A DNA stretch of 58,318 bases, from assembly GCA_947166345.1 (NCBI GenBank), contig CAMVDU010000016.1:1-58318 (forward strand), read 5' to 3'. Origin of the DNA: an uncultured Prevotellaceae bacterium. Its GTDB lineage: Bacteria; Bacteroidota; Bacteroidia; Bacteroidales; Bacteroidaceae. The translations under genes and the position numbers were made by a program. How positions within the stretch are numbered: position 1 is the stretch's first letter; the number at the start of each line of letters is the position of its first letter. The notes below the pieces were generated by a model. The model had not been told where the DNA came from and did not search any database. It saw nothing but the letters and a program-made list of their open reading frames with translations. Positions 16,151 to 23,211 of the stretch are shown here, piece by piece.

Positions 16151-17299
16151 TTAGTGGTTAGCAATATACTCCACCAGTCGGTTTAGCTTAAGGCATTGCT
16201 CCCTGGAGATGATGCGCCGCTGCATGTGATACTCCCAAGGGCTGACTTGCAACAGTTGGCCTCTTGAGCAGGCATCGAAGGACTCTCCAGAGGGCTTGTA
16301 CAATGGTGGAAACCCATTCTCCCTGACCCAGATGATGCGATAGCCCCTGTCCATAGCTTCGCGCATAACCTCTTTCTCACGAGGGGCAATGGCTGCACTC
16401 ACCAATACGCCGCCGGCCTCGCCACATGCCAGCCATCGCTGCTTGTATTCGGCATAGTCCTTGTCGGTATAGGCACTATGGACGATAACCGACACCTTCT
16501 GCGGAAGGTCGAGCAGGAAGCGATTGCCGACAGTCTGACAATGCCACTCGGCGATGTCAACGTAGTGGGTGGTGATGAAGTAGTCAGGATGGAGGCGCTT
16601 AATGGCCAGACGCCGCGGATTGTCGTCGAGGTAGTGTTTCCAATTTTCCAGCTGGCCGTTGTCGAGGAGGATCTGGTCGTTATAGCCAGGCTCGAAGAGG
16701 GGCGGGTTTTTGCCCGCTGCTGACGCAGCGGGAGTGGTGGCAGCTGACGCAGGGGGAGGGGTGGTTGATACAGGGGAAGTGGTGGTTGATACAGGGGAAG
16801 TGGTAGCCACTACTCCCTGAACATTAGTGCAGGGCATCAGTCTCCACCAGGCTCGCGAGCAGCCGCCCTTGAAGCCGGCAACCACCTGCCCCAAGTGCTT
16901 CCCTTCTGGCATATCCTCCTTGACCCTCACGATGATATGGATATGATCGGGCATGATGCAAAGTTTCCAGACTTCCACCATCGGAAAGATAATGCTGATC
17001 TTTGGTGTTTCTTCATCGCGGATGGCCCTGCCGAGGGCTGTCAGTTCCACATGCGCTTGTATTCCCTGCGCTGATGCGCAGGGAGTAGTGGCAGGAGCCA
17101 ATGCAGGGGAAGTTGTGGCAGGCGATGATGCGCTGGATAACACTCTTCCAAGAAGCGGCTGTCGCCCTTCCACCACCATCGTCAGCATGTACGTGCCCTT
17201 ACGGTGATAGTCATGCCACGGCTTCCGCCGATGCATGTTGTGCTTGGTCTCTGCAATCTGTATGCCAGCAGCTATGGCTTCTTTCTTGTTTCTTGGCAT
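16151..17299 (-). CDS. REP-associated tyrosine transposase-like protein (RAYT, HUH nuclease)
   Basis: Y1_Tnp/IS200-like HUH endonuclease of 382 residues. The metal-binding HUH motif is MPDHIHIIV (His119, His121), and the likely nucleophile is Tyr206 in EPGYNDQIL. After residue 245 there is an extra domain (VIVHSAYTDKDYAEY, PREKEVMREAMDRGYRIIWVRENG) seen in Bacteroidetes relatives. The transposase core is interrupted by two low-complexity segments (about 56-79 and 160-197) rich in TTSP and TTPxASA, encoded by palindromic DNA repeats. RAYTs are single-copy domesticated transposases that act on palindromic REP sequences. Here palindromic repeats lie inside, downstream and upstream of the gene. 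Whether the protein remains active with the insertions is uncertain. Confidence 0.8.
   Translation of the reverse strand: MPRNKKEAIAAGIQIAETKHNMHRRKPWHDYHRKGTYMLTMVVEGRQPLLGRVLSSASSPATTSPALAPATTPCASAQGIQAHVELTALGRAIRDEETPKISIIFPMVEVWKLCIMPDHIHIIVRVKEDMPEGKHLGQVVAGFKGGCSRAWWRLMPCTNVQGVVATTSPVSTTTSPVSTTPPPASAATTPAASAAGKNPPLFEPGYNDQILLDNGQLENWKHYLDDNPRRLAIKRLHPDYFITTHYVDIAEWHCQTVGNRFLLDLPQKVSVIVHSAYTDKDYAEYKQRWLACGEAGGVLVSAAIAPREKEVMREAMDRGYRIIWVRENGFPPLYKPSGESFDACSRGQLLQVSPWEYHMQRRIISREQCLKLNRLVEYIANH
16713..16802 (-). repeat. Hairpin plus 24-bp repeats inside the RAYT gene
   Basis: Perfect palindrome with arms CCCGCTGC (16713-16720) and GCAGCGGG (16725-16732), followed by about 24-bp near-direct repeats carrying gatacaggggaagtggt. 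In frame they encode the second TTSPVST/TTPAASAAG insertion. Confidence 0.8.
17064..17130 (-). repeat. Second hairpin repeat inside the RAYT gene
   Basis: Arms CCCTGCGC (17064-17071) and GCGCAGGG (17076-17083), followed by agtagtggcagg and atgcaggggaagttgtgg. It resembles the copy at 16713 in both the hairpin and the trailing motif, and encodes the insertion containing TTPCASAQG. Confidence 0.8.
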
Positions 17300-17397
17300 C
17301 TTTCTTCCTTGATAACGCCCTTACGGTACACTAGGGTACAATAGTACAGTACACAGTACAATAGGGATAGGTCAACGTCTCGCTGTTGATGAAGAAG

Positions 17398-17434
17398 ACA
17401 AGGGCACCGTAACAAATCGCGACGGTGCCCTTGT
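17398..17434 (-). terminator. Hairpin terminator, second copy of the 4923 element
   Basis: Perfect 13-bp arms ACAAGGGCACCGT and ACGGTGCCCTTGT with an 11-base loop, between the stop at 17456 and the RAYT start. About 29 of 32 bases match the hairpin at 4923-4955 in reverse complement, so this is a dispersed element as well as a likely terminator. Confidence 0.7.
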
Positions 17435-17455
17435 TTACGTATAAGGGAGAACTTA

Positions 17456-17965
17456 TTATTCGTAGTACTCAATCTTGCGGGTCTGCTCCATCTCCTGACC
17501 CATCATCGAAGTCTTACGGCTGATCCAGTTGCCGTGATCGTCGTACTTGTAGTCGGTGAATGGAATACTCATCTCCTGACCTCCCATATCCATACTCTGA
17601 GAGGCAACGGCGCCCTTGTCATTGTAAGTGAGCTTAGAGACCATTTCTTGTCCCATCACACTCATCGACTGGCTTACTACACGGCCGTTCTCCCACTTGT
17701 ACTTAACCTCAATGGTCATGCCCTGAGCTGATCTGTTGACAGACTGCAGATAGCCTTCAGCATCATAGACGGCGTTGCTGATGTCCTCAGACTGCATCTT
17801 GCCTTCTTTTGTGAAGTTGACTACCTGTTCGTGTCCCATCATGTTCTGAGAAATAGACTTCACAGGACCTGTAGCCTCATTGACTTCTACATCATGGAAC
17901 TTGCTCTGTGCCTGAGCTGCAAACGATACGGCCAACATGGCCATCATCATCATTACTTTTTTCAT
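17456..17965 (-). CDS. Secreted protein of unknown function with YD-like repeats
   Basis: 169 residues with a signal peptide (MKKVMMMMAMLAVSFAAQAQ). The mature part has four or five beta-hairpin units with an aromatic or acidic pattern: NAVYDAEGYLQSVNRS, YKWENGRVVSQSMS, LTYNDKGAVASQSMD, YKYDDHGNWISRKTS. These are reminiscent of YD/RHS-type repeats found in many Bacteroidales exported proteins. The phrase MGQEM recurs. It lies 46 bases after the C1B peptidase gene on the same strand and may belong to the same transcript. No function can be assigned. Confidence 0.7.
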   Translation of the reverse strand: MKKVMMMMAMLAVSFAAQAQSKFHDVEVNEATGPVKSISQNMMGHEQVVNFTKEGKMQSEDISNAVYDAEGYLQSVNRSAQGMTIEVKYKWENGRVVSQSMSVMGQEMVSKLTYNDKGAVASQSMDMGGQEMSIPFTDYKYDDHGNWISRKTSMMGQEMEQTRKIEYYE

Positions 17966-18011
17966 TGTTGTATGTTTTTAGTTGATAAACAAAGTCTTTT
18001 ACTGTCTGAAA

Positions 18012-19415
18012 CTACTCGTCGGGCAGGAAGAGGGGATCTTCAGGCATCACCATGATGGGTGCCGTCTGATAGGCCTGCATCACCTTAGTGGGTACATATG
18101 CGTTGGGAACAACGAGACGGAACATATAGTCACGGAACCAGCGGTCGGTCATGATGAGGCAACCCTGCTGTCCCCACGCGGCTCCCCACGAGTTTTCTAC
18201 CTTCCACTTCTTGGCTTTGCCCTGCTCATCAAGATCGACGGCCGTGAGGGTCATAGCGTGGGTGGAGCCGCTGTCGAAGGTGGAGATGCGCTGTGCCTTG
18301 TCCATACCAAAAGAGGTAGCAAAGAGTGAGCCGTAGTCGAAGTTCTCCGTATCGGCATAGCCACGTTTGCGGTCGAGCATCTTGCCGACGTCGTAGCTGG
18401 AGTAAAGCTTGTGGCCGGCCTTCAGCGTGGCGATGGCCATCTGCTCGATGTCGTCCATAGGCAGGTTGACGTACTTCCAGTTGTGGCCGTCGTAGGTATG
18501 ACGGTCGTACTCCACCTCGTAGGTCTTGTAGTATTCACGTCGTGGGTCGTTCATGACCATGATGAACGAGCCGTTGAGCTGCTGACCGTTCATCAGCTCC
18601 TGATAGAACGTCATCGGAGTGTATTCCTTCGCTTCTCCACGCTCGCCCTTACTGTTCTTGAAGGCATAGGTGAACGTGGTGGGAGGCTCGCCGATGGTGA
18701 GCTGCAGCATATGGTAGATCTGGCCGAGCATACGCGTCTTGGCCTTCTCTAAGGCAGACTCCTTCTTACCCTTTTCCACCATCTCGCGCAACTGCAAACC
18801 AAACTCGCGCAACTTCGAGGATACCAGCTGACGGGCCTTCGAGGTGTTGTCGCTGGAGTAGGTCTCAGGCATCACATCGGCAGGCACCAATCCATATTTG
18901 TCAGCGAGGTCGGCCACACCACAGAAGGTGCCGCCATCGTTGATGGGATAGTGGAAGAAGAACTGCACGCGCTGGTCGTCAATAGGCTTGTTGGCTGTAT
19001 CGATGATGCCCTGCAGCATGAGGTTGGCCTTCTCCAGCTGATCCCAGAAGAAGAGATAGGCCTGGGAGAGCTCTACAGTAGAGTCGGTACGCAGGTTGAA
19101 ATCGCCACGCAGCACGTTCAAACCCGAGAACATCCAACAGCGGCCAGAGGACTTCTGGTCTGTGATGGTCTGCTTGCGCGTCTCGATACTGAAATGCGTG
19201 TCGAGGGCGCCAGCATTACGATGGTTCTTGGTGAGGTCGTCGATGGAGTTGCCAGCAATGGCATTGATGAGCGCACGGTCGCTGCCATCAAGCTTCTGTT
19301 CCTTCTGGATATCTTTGAGCATCTTCGTTGAGATGCCACCGCTCTTGGTCTGTGCCTGGAGCGTTGTGCCCATAGCCAGCGCTACGGTGAGTATCAGATA
19401 TGTTTTCTTCATCAT
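18012..19415 (-). CDS. Exported bleomycin hydrolase-type aminopeptidase (C1B)
   Basis: Papain-fold cysteine peptidase of the PepC/bleomycin hydrolase family, 467 residues including a signal peptide (LILTVALAMGTTLQAQ), so it acts in the periplasm, unlike cytoplasmic PepC. The catalytic Cys is in SSGRCWMFSGLNVLR near residue 95, the His in DSGSTHAMTLTAVDL near 385 and the Asn in WKVENSWGAAWGQQG near 410. Members trim N-terminal residues from peptides. The gene follows the M48 metallopeptidase gene after nine bases, so two periplasmic peptidases are made together. ATG 19412 is an alternative start. Confidence 0.9.
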   Translation of the reverse strand: MMKKTYLILTVALAMGTTLQAQTKSGGISTKMLKDIQKEQKLDGSDRALINAIAGNSIDDLTKNHRNAGALDTHFSIETRKQTITDQKSSGRCWMFSGLNVLRGDFNLRTDSTVELSQAYLFFWDQLEKANLMLQGIIDTANKPIDDQRVQFFFHYPINDGGTFCGVADLADKYGLVPADVMPETYSSDNTSKARQLVSSKLREFGLQLREMVEKGKKESALEKAKTRMLGQIYHMLQLTIGEPPTTFTYAFKNSKGERGEAKEYTPMTFYQELMNGQQLNGSFIMVMNDPRREYYKTYEVEYDRHTYDGHNWKYVNLPMDDIEQMAIATLKAGHKLYSSYDVGKMLDRKRGYADTENFDYGSLFATSFGMDKAQRISTFDSGSTHAMTLTAVDLDEQGKAKKWKVENSWGAAWGQQGCLIMTDRWFRDYMFRLVVPNAYVPTKVMQAYQTAPIMVMPEDPLFLPDE

Positions 19416-19424
19416 GGCCGTTGC

Positions 19425-20348
19425 TTATTTCTTAGAAGAGATATGAAGGGTGCCAACGGTCTTGGGAGTGCCTGTTGAAGACTTCGTCGTCTTGGCAGAA
19501 GACTTGGTCGTCTTAGCCTTGGCGCTGGTCTTGGTGGAAGTGCCGGCTGTATAGTACTTCTGAGCCTCGGGCAGCCATTTCTGGATGTCCTGGATGCGCT
19601 TCGCGTCAGAGGGGTGGTCGCTGAACAAACCGCCAGAGCCGCTGCCCTGTGCTGCCATACGCTGCCAGAAAGAGATAGCCACACTGGGGTCGTAACCAGC
19701 CATAGCCGCAAAGACCAGACCCATGTGGTCGGCCTCGCTTTCCTGCTTGCGCGAGAAACCAGAGGTCCACAGCTCGCCACCCAGCGACTGACCAAGGGCG
19801 ATGAGCTGTTGGGTGCCCTCGCTCACACCAGCTCCCTGCAGAACGGCACCAAGAATGGCCGTACCATACTGGTTCTTGTACTCATTGCTCAGGCGCTCGG
19901 CAGAGTGTTTAGCAACGGCGTGGGCTATCTCGTGACCAAGAACGATGGCCAGCGAAGCCTCATCCTGAGTGACAGGCAACAGTCCCTCATAGACCACAAT
20001 CTTGCCGCCAGGCATACACCAGGCATTCACCTGCTGATCCTGCACGAGGTTGAACTCCCACGAGTAGTTGCTTAGCTCAGAGGCATAGCCGTTAGCACTC
20101 AGGTAGCTCTCAACAGCCTGCGACAGGCGCTGCCCTACCCGCTTCACCATAGCAGAGTTCTGCGTATTCGTAGAGGCCTTGGCCGACTGCATATACTGCT
20201 GATACTGCTGACTGGAAAGACTCAGCACATCACCGTCGGACACCATCAGCGTCTGCTTACGACCCGTGATGGGAACCTTTGTAGTGGTACCACAGCCCAC
20301 CAGCAGCGCTGCCACCAGCGAGCATAGAATCAATCTAAATTTTCTCAT
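19425..20348 (-). CDS. M48 family metallopeptidase lipoprotein
   Basis: Zinc metallopeptidase of the LoiP/BepA type. The N-terminus MRKFRLILCSLVAALLVGCG is a lipoprotein signal with Cys19 as the lipid anchor. The zinc site HEIAH is in VLGHEIAHAVAKHSAERLS near residue 140, with the third ligand Glu in ESEADHMGLVFAAMAGYDP near 210. The last 40 residues are a Ser/Lys/Thr-rich tail (KTSAKAKTTKSSAK), a low-complexity extension not needed for the fold. Relatives take part in quality control of outer-membrane proteins. First gene of an operon with the C1B peptidase. Confidence 0.9.
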   Translation of the reverse strand: MRKFRLILCSLVAALLVGCGTTTKVPITGRKQTLMVSDGDVLSLSSQQYQQYMQSAKASTNTQNSAMVKRVGQRLSQAVESYLSANGYASELSNYSWEFNLVQDQQVNAWCMPGGKIVVYEGLLPVTQDEASLAIVLGHEIAHAVAKHSAERLSNEYKNQYGTAILGAVLQGAGVSEGTQQLIALGQSLGGELWTSGFSRKQESEADHMGLVFAAMAGYDPSVAISFWQRMAAQGSGSGGLFSDHPSDAKRIQDIQKWLPEAQKYYTAGTSTKTSAKAKTTKSSAKTTKSSTGTPKTVGTLHISSKK

Positions 20349-20386
20349 TTGTCGTCTTTATATTATCAATTAGTAGTTTTCGACGA

Positions 20387-20420
20387 CAAAGATACAGTAT
20401 TTTTATGAATTACAGACAAA
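20387..20420 (-). promoter_or_regulatory. Promoter of the M48-C1B peptidase operon
   Basis: TATCTTTG (20387-20394) with TTTG (20417-20420) 22 bases upstream on the minus strand, 39 bases before the M48 start. Confidence 0.55.
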
Positions 20421-20456
20421 AAAAAATTGAATATTTTCAAGGGAAAGCAAAAAAAA

Positions 20457-20481
20457 GGACAGAACCATCACGGCCCTGCCC
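20457..20481 (-). terminator. Terminator after the 121-residue secreted protein
   Basis: Imperfect stem GGACAGAACC/GGCCCTGCCC followed on the minus strand by eight consecutive T residues. Confidence 0.6.
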
Positions 20482-20525
20482 TTCTACCATACTAACTTTC
20501 TCTTTAAAATACTAACTTTACTAAC

Positions 20526-20891
20526 TTACTTCTTCAATCCACGGTTTTCGAGCGTGATGTTCAGCAGTTTAACATAGTTGTTGTACTGCTTGTGGCTAAG
20601 CACGTGATGCATGTAACGCATGTCCTTGTTCACGGCTTTCTCAACCAGAGCCTCACGACTTTCTGCGTCGGCATAGGCTGCTACCATCATCTCGTTGCAG
20701 AAGTTGCGATGAATGTCGGAAACGACCTCGCTCTGATCCTTTGTCAGACCCAGCGTGACGGCCAACTTACGCAAGTTGATTGTCGTCATGTCGTAACTCT
20801 GCACTGCCTGTACGGCGTTGTTGTTCTCGTTCTCAGCATATGACATCGTCATGCTGAACATTGCAACTACCAGCAAAACAATCTTTTTCAT
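20526..20891 (-). CDS. Small exported helical protein of unknown function
   Basis: 121 residues with a signal peptide ending near MSYAEN. The mature chain is predicted alpha-helical (NLRKLAVTLGLTKDQSEVVSDIHRNFCNEM, then MRYMHHVLSHKQYNNYVKLLN). Its size and helix pattern, with LGLTKDQ near the start and a tail of the type HKQYNNYVKLLN, recall the CpxP/Spy-like and DUF-type small periplasmic proteins, but no diagnostic motif is visible. It is expressed alone: a terminator follows and a long leader of about 170 bases precedes it. Confidence 0.65.
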   Translation of the reverse strand: MKKIVLLVVAMFSMTMSYAENENNNAVQAVQSYDMTTINLRKLAVTLGLTKDQSEVVSDIHRNFCNEMMVAAYADAESREALVEKAVNKDMRYMHHVLSHKQYNNYVKLLNITLENRGLKK

Positions 20892-21075
20892 TTTTCTTTT
20901 CCTTTCTTTTTTTTTACTCGGGGGCCTTCAGCTTTTTTTGTTATCCTGATTTAATTCTTTACTTTTTTACTTTTTAATTTTTAAAACTCTTTACCCTAAA
21001 AGAGCCCCCTACTTTATTAATGTGTTTGTTATCCTGTGTCGCCAGGGTTTTGTTCCTTTTGACGGTGCAAAGGTA
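20892..21075 (-). promoter_or_regulatory. Promoter and long leader of the 121-residue protein gene
   Basis: TACCTTTGC on the minus strand (21067-21075) predicts a transcript start near 21060, leaving about 170 untranslated bases. The leader holds a 12-bp direct repeat (plus strand TTTGTTATCCTG at 20937-20948 and 21025-21036) and complementary blocks GGGGGC (20920-20925) and GCCCCC (21004-21009) that could pair and bring the start region close to the 5' end. A purine-rich tract abuts the ATG. Confidence 0.5.
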
Positions 21076-21191
21076 CAGTGTTTTTACAAACTAGCAATCA
21101 TTTTTTATCGACTGTGTGCGAAAACAGCGCCTTTTATTGACTAAAATCAAACATAATAGCAAATTTCAGGGCGAAATACAGAAATTATTCG

Positions 21192-21200
21192 TAATTTTGC
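21192..21200 (+). promoter_or_regulatory. -7 promoter element of the slyD gene
   Basis: TAATTTTGC on the plus strand, 30 bases before the slyD ATG, divergent from the promoter at 21067-21075. The -33 box is weak. Confidence 0.5.
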
Positions 21201-21230
21201 AAGCAGAATAACAAAAACAAGACAAAACTC

Positions 21231-21803
21231 ATGGAAAAGTTACAAAACAAATTCCTTTCAGTAAGCTATCAGCTCTACTCTATCGACGACAACGGACAGA
21301 AGCAGTTAGAAGAACAGACCCAAACAGGACGTCCCTTCCAGTTCATCAGTGGCTACGGTTTCTCGCTCGATGCCTTCGAACAGAAGATTGCCGCCCTGCA
21401 GCAAGGCGAAAAGTTTGATTTCACGCTGACACCAGCCGAAGCTTTTGGCGAGTACTTCGATGAAGGCGTACACACGCTGAAGCGCGATATGTTCATGATT
21501 GATGGCCGCTTTGACGAGAAAAACATCTACCCTGGTGCCGTCATCACCCTGATGGATAGCGAAGAGAAACGCTTCATGGCCCGTGTGACAGAGGTGAAGG
21601 CCGACAGCGTTGTAGTAGATACCAACCACCCGCTGGCAGGTCTGTCTCTGCAGTTTGTGGGACAGGTGCTGGAAAACCGCGAAGCTACGCCCGAGGAGCT
21701 GCAGCAGATGCTGCATCACATGAGCTGCGGCTGTGGCGGCGACTGCAACTGCGACGATTGTGGCGACGGCGGCTGCGGAGGCGGCTGTGGCGGATGTCAC
21801 TAA
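21231..21803 (+). CDS. slyD: FKBP-type peptidyl-prolyl isomerase, SlyD-like
   Basis: Cytoplasmic prolyl isomerase and metallochaperone of 190 residues. The FKBP core has FQFISGYGFSLDAFEQKI and FTLTPAEAFGEY, followed by the SlyD insert-in-flap region (MDSEEKRFMARVTEV). The last 30 residues are almost entirely Cys, Gly, Asp and His (HHMSCGCGGDCNCDDCG onward, ending GGCGGCH), the nickel/zinc-binding tail typical of SlyD. There is no signal peptide. The tail suggests a role in supplying or storing metal for an enzyme, but no hydrogenase or urease gene is in the window. Confidence 0.9.
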   Translation: MEKLQNKFLSVSYQLYSIDDNGQKQLEEQTQTGRPFQFISGYGFSLDAFEQKIAALQQGEKFDFTLTPAEAFGEYFDEGVHTLKRDMFMIDGRFDEKNIYPGAVITLMDSEEKRFMARVTEVKADSVVVDTNHPLAGLSLQFVGQVLENREATPEELQQMLHHMSCGCGGDCNCDDCGDGGCGGGCGGCH

Positions 21804-21807
21804 TTCT

Positions 21808-21885
21808 CCCATTAGCCCTAGCCCCATAAGACCCATAAGTCCCATTGGACTCATAAGACCTATAAGTCCCATAAGACCCATAAGC
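21808..21885 (+). repeat. Degenerate 9-bp tandem repeat before aroC
   Basis: Eight units around the consensus CCCATAAGA, with one 6-base irregular unit, fill the spacer between slyD and aroC and end eight bases before the aroC ATG. There is no recognisable Shine-Dalgarno sequence. The same family precedes groES at 50665-50718. Confidence 0.85.
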
Positions 21886-21893
21886 CCACCACT

Positions 21894-22973
21894 ATGCGAA
21901 ATACAATAGGACATCTGTTTACATTGACAACCTTCGGCGAGAGTCACGGACCAGCCGTAGGTGGCGTCATTGACGGTATGCCTGCAGGCATCGAGGTTGA
22001 CATCGAGTTCATCCAGAACGAACTGAACCGTCGTCGTCCTGGACAAAGCGCTATCACCACCTCGCGACAGGAGCCTGACCAGGTGGAACTGCTCAGCGGC
22101 GTGTTTGAAGGCAAGACCACAGGTACCCCTATCGGCTTCATCGTACGCAACCAGAACCAGCACTCGCAGGACTACGAACAGCTGCGTACGCTGTTCCGCC
22201 CCTCACATGCCGATTTCACGTACTATAATAAATATGGTACGCGCGACCATCGTGGCGGCGGCCGTTCGTCGGCCCGTATCACGCTGAGTCGGGTGGTTGC
22301 AGGCGCTCTGGCAAAACTGGCACTCCGTCAGGTGGGCATCAGCATTCAGGCCTATACCTCGCAGGTAGGCACCATCGCGCTGGAAGGCGACTATCGCCAC
22401 TACGACCTGTCGCTCACAGAGAGCAACGCCGTGCGCTGTCCTGATCCTGAGAAAGCCAAGGAGATGGAGGCGCTGATACAGGAGGTGAAAGCCGACGGCG
22501 ACACCATCGGCGGCATCGTATCGTGTGTCATCAAGGGTTGTCCTGTTGGACTGGGAGAGCCAGAATTTGGTAAACTGCATGCAGAACTGGGACAGGCAAT
22601 GCTCAGCATCAACGCCGTCAAGGGCTTCGACTATGGTCTGGGCTTCGAGAGCATCGCCCTGCGCGGCTCCCAGCAGAACGATATCTTCACTGTGGGTCAC
22701 GGTTCCACCGTGACCACTGCCACCAACAACAGCGGCGGCATACAAGGGGGTATCAGTAATGGACAGGATATTTATTTCCGCGTGGCCTTCAAACCAGTGG
22801 CCACCCTGCTCAGAGAACAGCAGACAGTAGATCTGGAAGGCAACTCCACCACCTTTACGGCTCACGGACGCCACGATCCCTGTGTGTTGCCTCGTGCCGT
22901 TCCTGTGGTAGAAGCGATGGCTGCAATGGTGCTGTTGGACCACTATTTGATGGCAAAAACTATTAAAATTTAA
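21894..22973 (+). CDS. aroC: Chorismate synthase
   Basis: Makes chorismate from 5-enolpyruvylshikimate-3-phosphate using reduced FMN, the last common step to aromatic amino acids and folate. At 359 residues it is full length. The signatures are clear: [20 protein letters not shown] at the N-terminus, [13 protein letters not shown] near 85, the [12 protein letters not shown] loop near 125 and [19 protein letters not shown] near the C-terminus. The start follows a 9-bp tandem repeat. No partner shikimate genes are adjacent. Confidence 0.96.
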   Translation: MRNTIGHLFTLTTFGESHGPAVGGVIDGMPAGIEVDIEFIQNELNRRRPGQSAITTSRQEPDQVELLSGVFEGKTTGTPIGFIVRNQNQHSQDYEQLRTLFRPSHADFTYYNKYGTRDHRGGGRSSARITLSRVVAGALAKLALRQVGISIQAYTSQVGTIALEGDYRHYDLSLTESNAVRCPDPEKAKEMEALIQEVKADGDTIGGIVSCVIKGCPVGLGEPEFGKLHAELGQAMLSINAVKGFDYGLGFESIALRGSQQNDIFTVGHGSTVTTATNNSGGIQGGISNGQDIYFRVAFKPVATLLREQQTVDLEGNSTTFTAHGRHDPCVLPRAVPVVEAMAAMVLLDHYLMAKTIKI

Positions 22974-23012
22974 AAAATATACAGGTTCCCGCCTAATTTT
23001 TTGAACAAATAT

Positions 23013-23044
23013 TTTGCAATATCGGAAATAATGCTTATCTTTGC
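23013..23044 (+). promoter_or_regulatory. Consensus promoter with no coding gene downstream
   Basis: TTTG (23013-23016), 19 bases, then TATCTTTGC (23036-23044): one of the best promoter matches in the window. It points to the non-coding stretch at 23050-23142. Confidence 0.75.
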
Positions 23045-23049
23045 AAGCG

Positions 23050-23142
23050 CTATCGGGGGCTTGTGAAAGTCCAGATAAGCTTTAGTTAAGTCTAGTTTAG
23101 TTTTTGTGTTGGTTGAGGGCTGCCAGTTGGCAGCCTTCTTTT
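23050..23142 (+). ncRNA. Candidate small RNA, about 93 nt
   Basis: A consensus promoter ends at 23044 and an intrinsic terminator (GGCTGCC, AGTT loop, GGCAGCC, then TTCTTTT) spans 23118-23142. The interval has no ATG-started reading frame. A small GCTT/AAGC hairpin lies near its 5' end, and a T- and G-rich unpaired middle (tagtttagtttttgtgttgg) precedes the terminator, a layout typical of Hfq-independent trans-acting RNAs. It might instead be an orphan transcript from a decayed gene. Confidence 0.65.
23118..23142 (+). terminator. Intrinsic terminator of the candidate small RNA
   Basis: Perfect 7-bp stem GGCTGCC/GGCAGCC with loop AGTT, followed by TTCTTTTAT. Confidence 0.8.
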
Positions 23143-23157
23143 ATATACGGTTAAAAT

Positions 23158-23187
23158 AAAGAAGGCTACCGTTTGGCAGCCTTCTTT
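23158..23187 (-). terminator. Terminator of the pectate lyase gene
   Basis: Arms AAAGAAGGCTACC and GGCAGCCTTCTTT (one mismatch) around a GTTT loop, followed on the minus strand by TTTATTTTAA. It shares GGCAGCCTTCTTTTA with the small RNA terminator 40 bases away. Confidence 0.75.
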
Positions 23188-23211
23188 TAGATTCATATCA
23201 TATCGTACAGC

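Noticed and set aside
16151..17299. Intact IS200/IS605 insertion sequence
   Set aside because: No TnpB or matching subterminal ends flank the gene; the longer protein with a C-terminal extension fits a resident RAYT better.
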